In this document: one piece after another, positions 1 to 7,215 of the stretch
Layout of the letters: each line of letters begins with the position of its first letter
Numbering within the stretch: position 1 is the first letter of the stretch
From: Croceimicrobium sp963974215
GTDB lineage: Bacteria > Bacteroidota > Bacteroidia > Flavobacteriales > Schleiferiaceae
Assembly (NCBI GenBank): GCA_963974215.1
Contig: CAXBBL010000014.1
Span: 1 to 64,000 of the forward strand
DNA: 64,000 bases
Direction: 5' to 3'
Notes under the pieces: model-generated
What the model saw: only the letters and a program-made list of their open reading frames with translations
Databases searched by the model: none
What the model was told of the DNA's origin: nothing
Made by a program: the position numbers and the translations under genes

Positions 1-42
1 TAGTGGATTGGTGTTAGGAAGGCTGAATATAGAGTTCTGGTT

Positions 43-233
43 CCGCCAGCTCCACTAAGAACAATTTAAAAGGGCAACTTCACTAGTAAATTTACTATGA
101 AGTTGCCCTTTTTTTATTGCGTTAAATACATGAATACCAATAGATTGAATGTATTCGCTCTATTTCATTTATTTAATAAATCAACCCGCGCGCGCGATTG
201 AAATCTATCCGAATTATTGCGATTTGATTGCCT
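43..233. repeat. Left arm of a perfect 191-bp inverted repeat flanking a tyrosine recombinase gene
   Basis: Positions 43-233 are the exact reverse complement of 1532-1722; every base was compared and none differs (paired coordinates always sum to 1765). The arm starts with CCGCCAGCTCCAC, the 3' end of a tmRNA acceptor/T-arm, continues through a terminator hairpin and a CG-rich run, and stops inside the last 20 nt of the recombinase gene. The 42 bases outside it do not match the sequence outside the right arm. It may be an inversion substrate, a trace of stacked integrations at tmRNA, or an assembly effect near the window edge. Confidence 0.95.
69..115 (+). terminator. Rho-independent terminator (left copy)
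   Basis: Long hairpin with stem AAGGGCAACTTCA / TGAAGTTGCCCTT, an inner palindrome TAGTAAATTTACTA, and a T7 run on the plus strand. The minus strand also ends in a T-rich stretch, so it can also terminate the leftward recombinase gene. It lies 12 bp after a tmRNA-like 3' end, as does the copy at 1650-1696. Confidence 0.85.
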
Positions 234-1437
234 CAAGCTGAAAGGCTAAGTCTTTGATTCCGCTTAACATAACCTCATCCGTTATCTTCGCGTAGTAGTC
301 AGTTGTTACTCGGATATTAGAATGTCCCAATAGTGCGGATAGTAGTTCAATACTGACTTTTGACCTTAGCGCAATTCCTATAGAAAAAGTCTTCCTGGCG
401 ACATGTGAGGTGAGATTTTTGCTAATGCCGCAGATATCACCCAGTTCTTTGAGATAGGCATTGTATTTCTGATTTGTAATTTGTGGAAGTAGCTTTTTTG
501 CGGGTATTTCATCGCCGAACTTGTCGCGCATCTCATTAAGATACTTAACAGCCTGCGGAAGAATCACTATACGATAATGTCTTCCTGTCTTCTGGCGCAT
601 CATGTTTATCCAATTTGCCCCGTCATTCTGAATGTAATTGGCAGGGGTGAGGTTGGCTAATTCTTTAAAACTCAATCCAGTGTATGAGGCAAATAAGAAT
701 AATAATTGTACCTTTTGTAATCTAGAATTAGAAATCACTTTGATTTCAATTTTATTTAGTTCCTCCAGGGTTAAATATACAAGTGGAGATTTACCTTGTT
801 TTATCTTAAATCCATGGAAGGGGTCTTTAAGGAGGTAGCCCGCGTGAATAGCTTCGTTTATTATCTTCTTAAGTCTTTGGTAGTGCTTGTAAATAGTTGT
901 GTCCCCATTGTTGTAGGCAATTCTTAGGTAATAGCTAAAATCTTCAATAAACTTATAATTCAATTCATACAGGTATATGTCATTTCGGCGATGCTTGTTA
1001 AGCAGAAAATCTCGGATTCTTTCTCTTGTAGAAATGTACTTAACTAAGGTAGGTTTAGAATAACCATTCCCGATTAAAGATTCAATTTTGTCCAGCTGCT
1101 CGTCAAACACCTTGCCTAGTGTGGCTAGGTTCTTTCCATTTTCCGATAACGCATCTTTTAACATGTGCACATTAAAGGGCTCGCCTTTTAGCTGTAGTTC
1201 GTTATATTTTTTGAGGACTTTAATTTTTAGCGTATTTAGATTTCCATTTTGGACATCAGCTAGGATAGAGGATTTTCGGACAGATTGTGATTTAGAATTC
1301 CATTCTTTGTCTTTAACGGTTATTCCTGTAGTAATCTGGCATTTCTCACCTTCAAGGTTGAGAGCAAGATAGATGGGATAAGTACCATCTTTTCTCGCTT
1401 GACTTTTGCGAAGCCAAAAATTAATTGACACACTCAT
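214..1437 (-). CDS. Tyrosine recombinase/integrase, IntDOT-like Bacteroidetes type
   Basis: A 407-aa site-specific recombinase. The N-terminal arm-binding domain (about 1-100) is followed by a SAM-like core-binding domain (about 105-215) and a catalytic domain. Around residue 255 the usual TGLRxxE box reads TGLSFKEL, so the first catalytic Arg is Ser, a substitution known in Bacteroides conjugative-transposon integrases such as IntDOT. HVARKTF (near 346) gives the HxxR motif, and LGHS followed by TTDYYAK gives the later His and the nucleophilic Tyr near 380. Its last 20 nt lie in the left arm of the 191-bp inverted repeat. It is clearly different from the second integrase at the right end of the neighbouring element, so it probably belongs to another mobile element that used the same tmRNA target. 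Confidence 0.93.
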   Translation of the reverse strand: MSVSINFWLRKSQARKDGTYPIYLALNLEGEKCQITTGITVKDKEWNSKSQSVRKSSILADVQNGNLNTLKIKVLKKYNELQLKGEPFNVHMLKDALSENGKNLATLGKVFDEQLDKIESLIGNGYSKPTLVKYISTRERIRDFLLNKHRRNDIYLYELNYKFIEDFSYYLRIAYNNGDTTIYKHYQRLKKIINEAIHAGYLLKDPFHGFKIKQGKSPLVYLTLEELNKIEIKVISNSRLQKVQLLFLFASYTGLSFKELANLTPANYIQNDGANWINMMRQKTGRHYRIVILPQAVKYLNEMRDKFGDEIPAKKLLPQITNQKYNAYLKELGDICGISKNLTSHVARKTFSIGIALRSKVSIELLSALLGHSNIRVTTDYYAKITDEVMLSGIKDLAFQLEAIKSQ

Positions 1438-1531
1438 TTAATTTGTAATTAGATGATTATTAAATAACTAAGTGTGAGTATTGCCAGATTAGTTGCATTT
1501 TAGAGACTCTAATATGCACTTGGCACTGATT

Positions 1532-1722
1532 AGGCAATCAAATCGCAATAATTCGGATAGATTTCAATCGCGCGCGCGGGTTGATTTATTAAATAAATGA
1601 AATAGAGCGAATACATTCAATCTATTGGTATTCATGTATTTAACGCAATAAAAAAAGGGCAACTTCATAGTAAATTTACTAGTGAAGTTGCCCTTTTAAA
1701 TTGTTCTTAGTGGAGCTGGCGG
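1532..1722. repeat. Right arm of the perfect 191-bp inverted repeat
   Basis: Exact reverse complement of 43-233. Its outer end overlaps the left attachment core of the 28-kb element (1710-1730) and reads, on the minus strand, as tmRNA 3' end followed by its terminator; this is most simply the ancestral chromosomal flank of the tmRNA gene. Its inner 20 bp (1532-1551) are an orphan copy of the end of the recombinase reading frame, placed upstream of the gene's own start. Confidence 0.95.
1650..1696 (-). terminator. Displaced ancestral tmRNA terminator (right copy)
   Basis: Same hairpin as at 69-115, in the opposite orientation, with its T-run on the minus strand. It follows the sequence CCGCCAGCTCCAC of the left attachment site at the distance expected for a tmRNA terminator. 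Integration of the element separated it from the intact tmRNA gene, which now has no hairpin directly after it. Confidence 0.75.
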
Positions 1723-1730
1723 GGTTCGAA
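1710..1730 (-). other. Left attachment core (attL) of the element
   Basis: 21 bp, GTGGAGCTGGCGGGGTTCGAA, identical to 29859-29879. It is the T-arm and acceptor 3' half of tmRNA read from the opposite strand. To its left is the chromosomal flank with the tmRNA terminator; to its right is element DNA. Confidence 0.88.
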
Positions 1731-1800
1731 ACTACACGTATTTTTTAATATATTGATATTCATTTAGTTAGCAAGGTAAAAACAGTTTATCTAAAATATC

Positions 1801-1828
1801 TTTTGGCAGACTTTTGGTAGACTTTTTT
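1801..1828. repeat. Left integrase arm-type sites (candidate)
   Basis: Two tandem copies of a motif reading TTGGCAGACTT then TTGGTAGACTT, 70 bp inside the left attachment core. The same doublet occurs at 29777-29800, inside the right core, in the same orientation. Paired short repeats at both ends of an element are typical arm-binding sites of tyrosine integrases. Confidence 0.6.
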
Positions 1829-2003
1829 CAGAGAAAGCACCTTGAGTATTGCAATGACTAAATAGCTGAAAACTATAATTTAAAGCTTCCTCTATACTTC
1901 TCTATGCTAGGTACCAAGTGGTACAGTCGTCCTTTTTTTTTCCTTCGTCTGTCAGCGTCGGCAAAGACTTACTCTTTTACATTATTTGGTTGAAACGTTG
2001 GCA

Positions 2004-3482
2004 TTATTTAGTGTAATTTATTATGTTTTCCATTTTCTTAATCGCTTCTTGTTCTTTCAGATGTGCTTGGTATCTCAATTCGTTGGCTTGTAAAACCAAG
2101 TCATTTATTTCTTGCTGTTTTTTCTCGTTCTTTAAAAGTGGAACATGGATTCCGTTAACATTCTTATCGTCAATCATGTCAACTACTGAACCGTAAGTTT
2201 CTCGTTTGATTAGGATTTGACCATAGTCAGAATTAAAGAAGCAAAATAAATAACCTGCTATGTCATTTGAGTTTGCAATCACTTTAATTATGTTTTGACT
2301 TACTGCCCAACCATTCCAATGTTTTGGTACGATTTGTACTTTACCGATTGTTCCTCTGTCTGAAATTAAAACATAGTTTTCAAAAACTTCAAGCTCCTTT
2401 TTAATTCTTGCAGCGTGAACACTTTTAGATAGAAATTTTTCAACTTTTGGATTCAATTGGGTTATATCTCTGCCGCCAAGAAAGGGCACTCCGTTTTCTC
2501 GGTCAACATAAGTTCTTTTAAAAACTCCTGCAAGAATTACGTCTTTTGTGAGTTCTCCAATTGTAGTAATTTCTTTTGCATGTCGTTTAATTTCTTGCTC
2601 AACTAACTGAACTATTGGAATGTGATAAGAACCGTCTAAACGCAATCTTAAATCACTCAATTTGGTAGTGTAGTTTCTCAGTTCTGCTGAATTATCAAAG
2701 TATTCTGTTTTTAGTTCTTCAATTGGTTTTAGTTGAAGTTGTTCGTAAAGAATTGATTCTGCCTTATCAATTAAATCGTTTGATTCATCTCGTAAATCAT
2801 AGGATTCAATGATGAGTTCGTGAATTGCTTTTTTTAGGTTTTCAGGTGCATTTGGAATTATTACATTTTGCAAATGCTCAGGCTCAATGTGTTTAATTAC
2901 TGCACCATAATTGTTTGATTGAAGAATTAACTGTCCTGTTTCCGTTAGAAAATAGCAATAAATAAATCCTGTGTCATATTTGCCCTTTCCTGTAAGTCTT
3001 AAAAGGTCATGGCTAAATACTTGATTGTTTAATTTATTACTGGCAATAGCTATCTTACCGATAGTACCTGAAACAGTCATCAGAAGCATGCCTTTTTTAA
3101 CTTTTAAGCTTTCAAGGTTTGTTTCTGTTTTCGCTGAAATATATCTTGAAGGTTTGGGGTAAACGTCAGCTATGGAAGAAGGCTGGTAGAAAGGAATTTC
3201 CTTATGGTCAACATATATTCTTTTAAATCTTGGTTTATGAAAAGCGGTTTCAACAAGCCCATTTTTTGACCAAAGATTAACTATTCCGAACTTATTACTT
3301 AGAATTTTTTCTTTAGCAACTTTTGCTTCTAAATTGAAAGAATTAGCCTCAAAACGTAGTTTATTATTAAAAACCTCTGTAAGAGAAACGGAAGTATATT
3401 TGAGTTGGTCCGGCAAATAGGTGTAGTCAATTTCCTTTTCAACTTCTTGAAACTTGTAGGCTAAATTGCTTCTATCTACCAT
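2004..3482 (-). CDS. hsdS: Restriction-modification specificity subunit (HsdS-like)
   Basis: A 492-aa DNA-recognition subunit with two target-recognition domains (about 80-220 and 290-460), each followed by helical conserved regions. The repeated signatures are the half-motifs VSGTIGKI / SDRGTIGKV and the paired stretches 'NNYGAVIKHIEPEHLQNV' and 'YGSVVDMIDDKNVNGI', which are typical of HsdS TRD ends. The start overlaps the upstream methylase stop by 7 nt, so the two are translationally coupled. It should direct the fused nuclease-methylase to a bipartite site. As the leftmost gene of the element, next to attL, it is accessory cargo. No separate translocase gene is present. Confidence 0.9.
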   Translation of the reverse strand: MVDRSNLAYKFQEVEKEIDYTYLPDQLKYTSVSLTEVFNNKLRFEANSFNLEAKVAKEKILSNKFGIVNLWSKNGLVETAFHKPRFKRIYVDHKEIPFYQPSSIADVYPKPSRYISAKTETNLESLKVKKGMLLMTVSGTIGKIAIASNKLNNQVFSHDLLRLTGKGKYDTGFIYCYFLTETGQLILQSNNYGAVIKHIEPEHLQNVIIPNAPENLKKAIHELIIESYDLRDESNDLIDKAESILYEQLQLKPIEELKTEYFDNSAELRNYTTKLSDLRLRLDGSYHIPIVQLVEQEIKRHAKEITTIGELTKDVILAGVFKRTYVDRENGVPFLGGRDITQLNPKVEKFLSKSVHAARIKKELEVFENYVLISDRGTIGKVQIVPKHWNGWAVSQNIIKVIANSNDIAGYLFCFFNSDYGQILIKRETYGSVVDMIDDKNVNGIHVPLLKNEKKQQEINDLVLQANELRYQAHLKEQEAIKKMENIINYTK

Positions 3483-5500
3483 GCTATTCCTTGTTTAGTT
3501 TTCCATTTAGAAAAAACGTCCGCAACGTGAATAGTCTGGTCATTCACAATTTTTTCTTGTGTTACTTCTTTTCGAGCAATTAAATTTCCGTCTGCATCTT
3601 TTTCTTTTACAAGCTCCTCAACTTCAATCATTACGATATTTCCTTTTTCGTCTCTCTTGAAGATTTTACCACCTCTTTTATCATGCCCTATATGGTCAAT
3701 CATTGTCATGAAAATATCGTAATCAATTATCTGCCTTGACTTTTCTTCTTCCACAATTTCTGCTTTCGTTTTCTTCTGTAGAAATAGGATTGAACATTGC
3801 GTTCCGTTTCTTGGTTGGAATGCGTCTGCATGTAAATCAACACTCGCAATTATTTTAGTGTTCTTTATTAACCAATGACGTATGTATTCAAGTCCTGGTG
3901 CGCCTAAAATAGAATCAGGTAAAACAATAGCAGTTCTGCCACCTTCTTTTAAAAGTTGAATTATACGTTCTATGAAAAGTTGCTCTGGCGGAACGCTTGA
4001 TTGTAATCGGTCAGTTTTAAACCAATTTCCATCTTTGTCTTTGTTCCATATATAAGCTATCTCAAATTGCTCAAGAATTTGTTGGTCTTTGATTGGGATT
4101 TTTGAGCCAAAAGGTGGATTTGTAACAATGATGTCAAAATACCCTAAGCTTTTGTGATTGCGAATTTCACTTGCTGAAATTCTTAAAGCTTTAGCAAATT
4201 TCTTTTTAGTGTCTTCCTCCCATTCTTGAGGTGGCAAAAGTGAATTGAGTTGTAAAATATTTCCACTACCATCATTGTTCATTACCATGTTCATTTTGGT
4301 AGCTTTTACCAAGTCTGGATTTATATCAATGCCGAAGTAATTTTCCGCAGCGATTTCAGAAATTTTATCGTTGAATGCTTTTCTAACGTCAGCGTTCCAG
4401 CCTTCTTCTTCACCATACTGTCTTTCCATTCTTTCACGCAAAGAATCGATCACCGCAGTCATGGCAGTAACAACAAAGCCTCCCGTTCCGCAACTGCTGT
4501 CTAAAACTCGCTCTGTTTCTTTTGGATTAAGCATGGCGACTGCCATTTTCATCACATTTCTTGGCGTGAAAAATTCGCCTCTGTCGCCCCTCAGGTTTGC
4601 ACCAACAATCTCTTCGTATGCTTTTCCTTTAATGTCAATATTGGTAGTTAACAGAGCATATTTTTGAAGTTCAGCGGTCAAATAAGTAACAGTTCTTGGT
4701 GCTAATTTGATTTCATCATTCTTATCAAATATTTGTCCGTGCCTCTTTTTTACTTCCTCAAATATTTTAGAAATTCTTTTGTAAACACTGGCTTGTCCGT
4801 CTTTGTAATTCCGCTCTTTTGAAGTAGTAAAAAATTCTACCGGTTCAAGCAAGTTTCTTTCATCATGTATTTTGCAGAAAATTATTTTTAGAAATTCAAA
4901 AAATGCAGGTTGCTTTTGCAAACCTTCATTGACGTAAATAATATTGTGGCAAGTTTTGAAAGTAAAGAGCAAATTGTCTTCATAAGCCTTTATTAAAGTA
5001 TTTCGATTTGGTCTTTCGTGTTCGTCAGTTGTACCATCAGCCGAAGGAATATCGTTAAACTCTTCGTAAATGTATTTTCCTTGCTCGTTTCTAACTCTCC
5101 GCCAAACTTCCTTGTGCATTCCGTTAGTCCACATTCCCCACTCACAGTTTCCGCAAGCAGCCATATAGGATTTCATTTGCTCAATTCCGTTGTTTTTATC
5201 GGTCGGCTTTACGGCTTCTTTTTTACATTCAATGACTAACCAAATGTTGTCTTGGTCTTTCATTTCTTCAGGGGTTGCGTCTTTTGGAAAAATCACAATG
5301 TCAGCTCTTTTTTTTCCTGAACCCATTTGAACTCCAAACTCAATTTTGATTTGTTCCTTAGAGTATTTGTGTTCATTAATCAATCTTTTTTCAACGGTCT
5401 GTCTAACGTATTCTTCAGGTGTGTCAACTCGAATTGTTCCGTCAATGTAGTCCCTTAGTTTTCCTTCGGGAATTGAAATGATAACCTTAGTTTCTATCAT
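3476..5500 (-). CDS. Fused restriction nuclease-N6-adenine methylase (BcgI-like / HsdM-type)
   Basis: About 674 aa. Residues ~50-130 resemble the HsdR N-terminal PD-(D/E)xK fold: RADIVIF supplies the Asp (about 67) and IECKK the ExK (about 91-93). A helical HsdM-like region and an N6-adenine methylase follow, with SAM motif SSCGTGGF (near 337) and catalytic NPPF (near 459). There is no helicase/translocase domain, so with the adjacent specificity subunit it looks like a two-gene Type IIB/IIG system of the BcgI kind rather than a classical Type I system. The ATG at 5500 is preferred over a TTG 21 nt upstream. It sits in a virus-like element that also carries an antirestriction-like protein. 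Confidence 0.88.
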   Translation of the reverse strand: MIETKVIISIPEGKLRDYIDGTIRVDTPEEYVRQTVEKRLINEHKYSKEQIKIEFGVQMGSGKKRADIVIFPKDATPEEMKDQDNIWLVIECKKEAVKPTDKNNGIEQMKSYMAACGNCEWGMWTNGMHKEVWRRVRNEQGKYIYEEFNDIPSADGTTDEHERPNRNTLIKAYEDNLLFTFKTCHNIIYVNEGLQKQPAFFEFLKIIFCKIHDERNLLEPVEFFTTSKERNYKDGQASVYKRISKIFEEVKKRHGQIFDKNDEIKLAPRTVTYLTAELQKYALLTTNIDIKGKAYEEIVGANLRGDRGEFFTPRNVMKMAVAMLNPKETERVLDSSCGTGGFVVTAMTAVIDSLRERMERQYGEEEGWNADVRKAFNDKISEIAAENYFGIDINPDLVKATKMNMVMNNDGSGNILQLNSLLPPQEWEEDTKKKFAKALRISASEIRNHKSLGYFDIIVTNPPFGSKIPIKDQQILEQFEIAYIWNKDKDGNWFKTDRLQSSVPPEQLFIERIIQLLKEGGRTAIVLPDSILGAPGLEYIRHWLIKNTKIIASVDLHADAFQPRNGTQCSILFLQKKTKAEIVEEEKSRQIIDYDIFMTMIDHIGHDKRGGKIFKRDEKGNIVMIEVEELVKEKDADGNLIARKEVTQEKIVNDQTIHVADVFSKWKTKQGIAW

Positions 5501-5842
5501 TGTTATTTTTTTTACTAACAAGTCAGTTGCCTGTACTTGTAAAACGTTCTAAAGATCATCTTCAAACTTGTCAAGCCGGGTAGTTCATTACTCGACGAGA
5601 ACAGCTTCCTAGCGATAAGGCCAAAATGGCAACAGAAATAATTAATCGATTTTTCATTTGTCTTAAAATAAAAGTTGGTTAGAATATAATGTCATCCCTA
5701 CTAATAGATTACCCTTTTACCTTTTATTCTGATTTTCAATTGTATGGATATCATAATTTCTATCCTTTTTTTCAGTTAATAATATTAACCGCTGCTTCGC
5801 CAAGGTAGATTTATATTGATCTATCAATTTTGGCGTAACCTT
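5501..5842. other. Intergenic region between restriction system and repressor
   Basis: This stretch of about 340 bp has no open frame I can support. It should contain the leftward promoter for the restriction genes and the 3' end of the repressor transcript. I see no clear hairpin, repeat or attachment site. Confidence 0.5.
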
Positions 5843-6277
5843 TTATGTACCACTTTTAGGACTTGGGAAGCCCCCTTTTAGGTTGTTAAATTGTTCTTTT
5901 AGAAAAACTTTATCTTCTCGTAATTCTCTAATAGTTTCTTTTTGCTCCTTAATCCTTTCTTTCTGCGCCTCAATTTCTCTTTGCATTGACTCCATTACCA
6001 TTTTAGAATTATCAATGTTATGGTCACCTAAAACTTCAGCTTGATTAGCATTAATGTCACCGTTTCCGGTCATAAACCAATTCCAATTTACCTCAAAGTG
6101 CTCTGCAATTTCAATTAGCAACTTACTAGTCGGATAGCCCCTACCACTGGCAAAATTTCTAACATTATCACTTCTATTATGCCCTAGACTTGTTGCAAAA
6201 GAGCCTGGATTATGACCGTAATGACGAATTAACTCAACGAATCGTCTCGAAAAATTTTCTAATTGAATATCAGTCAT
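5843..6277 (-). CDS. XRE-family repressor, probable lysogeny switch
   Basis: A 144-aa protein with an N-terminal helix-turn-helix (about residues 10-70, including SFATSLGHNRSDNVRNF and a segment FEVNWNWFMTGNG typical of Bacteroidetes phage and element regulators) and a C-terminal coiled coil of E/K/R heptads (about 92-135) that probably gives dimerisation. It is transcribed away from the long rightward operon that begins at 6370, with 92 bp between them, which is the layout of a CI-type repressor controlling its own and the lytic promoter. No LexA-like peptidase domain is present, so induction would not be by self-cleavage. Confidence 0.85.
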   Translation of the reverse strand: MTDIQLENFSRRFVELIRHYGHNPGSFATSLGHNRSDNVRNFASGRGYPTSKLLIEIAEHFEVNWNWFMTGNGDINANQAEVLGDHNIDNSKMVMESMQREIEAQKERIKEQKETIRELREDKVFLKEQFNNLKGGFPSPKSGT

Positions 6278-6322
6278 ATACGAATTAAGTTGTACTTTTT
6301 TAACGACATAATTAGTTTTTAC

Positions 6323-6342
6323 CGAAATGCTTTGTAGTTTCG
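6323..6342. promoter_or_regulatory. Candidate operator/promoter in the divergent switch region
   Basis: The inverted repeat CGAAA-N10-TTTCG overlaps a TAGTTTCG sequence one base away from the Bacteroidetes -7 consensus TAnnTTTG, 30 bp before the start of the first rightward gene. It is the only dyad I noticed between the divergent genes, and a plausible repressor site. Confidence 0.35.
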
Positions 6343-6369
6343 CTTTAACAAATTAGTCAAAAAACAGCA

Positions 6370-6627
6370 ATGGGACGTAAAAATTCAGGATTCACCAAGG
6401 CCGGAATAAAATGGTACAAGCAAAGAATGGCTGAAATGGTACTGGCAGGAAAGTCTGTTGCTGAAGCTTACGAGCTGGCCACTGAAATTGATGGGATGCA
6501 TATACATAGTATTAGGCGACAAATCCCCGCGAAGGCCATTAAAGCCGCTGCTATCAAAATAGCTGGCACCCAAACGCTGGAGGAATATTTTGAACATAAG
6601 AATGAATTGAAATCTAAAGCAGCTTAA
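6370..6627 (+). CDS. Small helical protein, first gene of the rightward operon
   Basis: 85 aa, basic, predicted all-helical, no hydrophobic segment. It contains a region LAGKSVAEAYELATEIDG followed by IRRQIPAKAIKAAA that could be a DNA-binding helix pair, but no known family is recognised. Its position immediately opposite the repressor is that of a Cro, excisionase or early regulator gene. The next gene starts 4 bp after its stop. Confidence 0.75.
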   Translation: MGRKNSGFTKAGIKWYKQRMAEMVLAGKSVAEAYELATEIDGMHIHSIRRQIPAKAIKAAAIKIAGTQTLEEYFEHKNELKSKAA

Positions 6628-6631
6628 AACC

Positions 6632-6862
6632 ATGCCACAACAAAAAAGCGATAAAGAATTCAAAGCTAGACTTCAGCAATTTGCGCAATCTTTTGCCTTC
6701 TCTATTGCTCTTTTGGTTGTGCTTTTTTGCATTGTGTTGCTGGCGGCAACTCTCTTTATTTTCCCTTTCCTTTTAGAGCCTTTCTTATTCTATTCAGCTG
6801 GCATTATAATTTTCGGAATTTCTATTTCTTATGCGTGGTCTAAGTCTTTTGCTGATTTATGA
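6632..6862 (+). CDS. Small two-helix membrane protein
   Basis: 76 aa with two long hydrophobic stretches (about residues 20-45 and 49-68) separated by a short turn, and a basic N-terminus (KEFKARLQQ). No family recognised. It overlaps the next gene by 4 nt, so it is co-translated in the early operon. Size and topology would also fit a holin or superinfection-exclusion protein, but nothing confirms either. Confidence 0.7.
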   Translation: MPQQKSDKEFKARLQQFAQSFAFSIALLVVLFCIVLLAATLFIFPFLLEPFLFYSAGIIIFGISISYAWSKSFADL

Positions 6863-7050
6863 ACGCGCAAGCTCAGGCCATAGTAACACTTTTTGAAAGC
6901 TTACCTGAAAAGGATCAAGAGCAAGTTTACTCGCTTATTGGAAGCCGCTTTGTGCTAAATCCAAAAAAAGCCAGTCCCTACCAGCGCCATCGCTCGAAAG
7001 TTTTAGAAGTGGCAAAGCGGATCAATCTTAATACACCCATCAATTCATAA
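6859..7050 (+). CDS. Small protein of unknown function
   Basis: 63 aa. The N-terminal half (LFESLPEKDQEQVYSLIG) is an amphipathic helix pair similar in style to the dimerising part of small antitoxins; the C-terminal half is basic. Starts inside the stop of the upstream membrane protein (ATGA overlap) and is the last gene before a terminator at 7097-7136. No function can be assigned. Confidence 0.65.
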   Translation: MNAQAQAIVTLFESLPEKDQEQVYSLIGSRFVLNPKKASPYQRHRSKVLEVAKRINLNTPINS

Positions 7051-7096
7051 GATTTTAGAAATGGAATCAAAAAAGCAAACAAAATTGATTGGTGGT

Positions 7097-7136
7097 AAAA
7101 GCAAGGGCGGTTGTTCGCAATCGTCCTGCTTTTTTA
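7097..7136 (+). terminator. Terminator ending the early operon
   Basis: Hairpin with outer stem AAGCA/TGCTT, further G-C pairs and an inner GCG-GTTGTT-CGC stem-loop, followed by six T. It separates the three early genes (6370-7050) from the replication genes that begin at 7216. Confidence 0.6.
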
Positions 7137-7141
7137 GACAT

Positions 7142-7170
7142 AAAAAAAGCCCCGGCGGCAACCGAGGCTT
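7142..7170 (-). terminator. Terminator-like hairpin on the minus strand
   Basis: On the minus strand AAGCCTCGG-loop-CCGGGGCTT is followed by seven T. No leftward gene lies within 5 kb to its right, so it would stop antisense transcription coming out of the origin region, or an unannotated antisense RNA. Confidence 0.5.
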
Positions 7171-7173
7171 AGC

Positions 7174-7195
7174 ATTAACCAATTATTAACCAATT
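7174..7195. repeat. AT-rich tandem 11-mers before the initiator gene
   Basis: Two exact tandem copies of ATTAACCAATT immediately upstream of the DnaA-like gene. Their 11-bp length equals the period of the GCAAC iterons inside the downstream genes, and AT-rich tandem repeats next to iterons are the usual form of an origin unwinding element. Confidence 0.55.
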
Positions 7196-7215
7196 GAGGG
7201 TGAACTAACAATTAA

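Larger units (their letters stand above)
1438..2003. other. Non-coding junction between recombinase and element
   Basis: This 566-bp gap has no convincing gene. It contains the recombinase leader (1438-1531), the right arm of the inverted repeat (1532-1722), the left attachment core (1710-1730), one integrase arm-type repeat (1801-1828) and an AT-rich tail before hsdS. I see no other structure in 1829-2003. Confidence 0.8.

Noticed and set aside
1..57. A tRNA or second tmRNA gene at the left window edge
   Set aside because: Only the acceptor end CCGCCAGCTCCAC is present; the preceding 42 bases do not form a T-arm or cloverleaf.
187..196. CGCGCGCG run as a Z-DNA or regulatory site
   Set aside because: It is part of the inverted-repeat arm and too short to interpret alone.
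2004..5500. Classical Type I restriction system missing only hsdR
   Set aside because: The methylase subunit itself carries an HsdR-like nuclease domain, so a two-gene fused system explains the locus better than a lost gene.
7061..7189. Open frame of 42 codons with several Cys, Gly and Lys residues
   Set aside because: It is crossed by one terminator hairpin and runs into a second; no coding character beyond the open frame.
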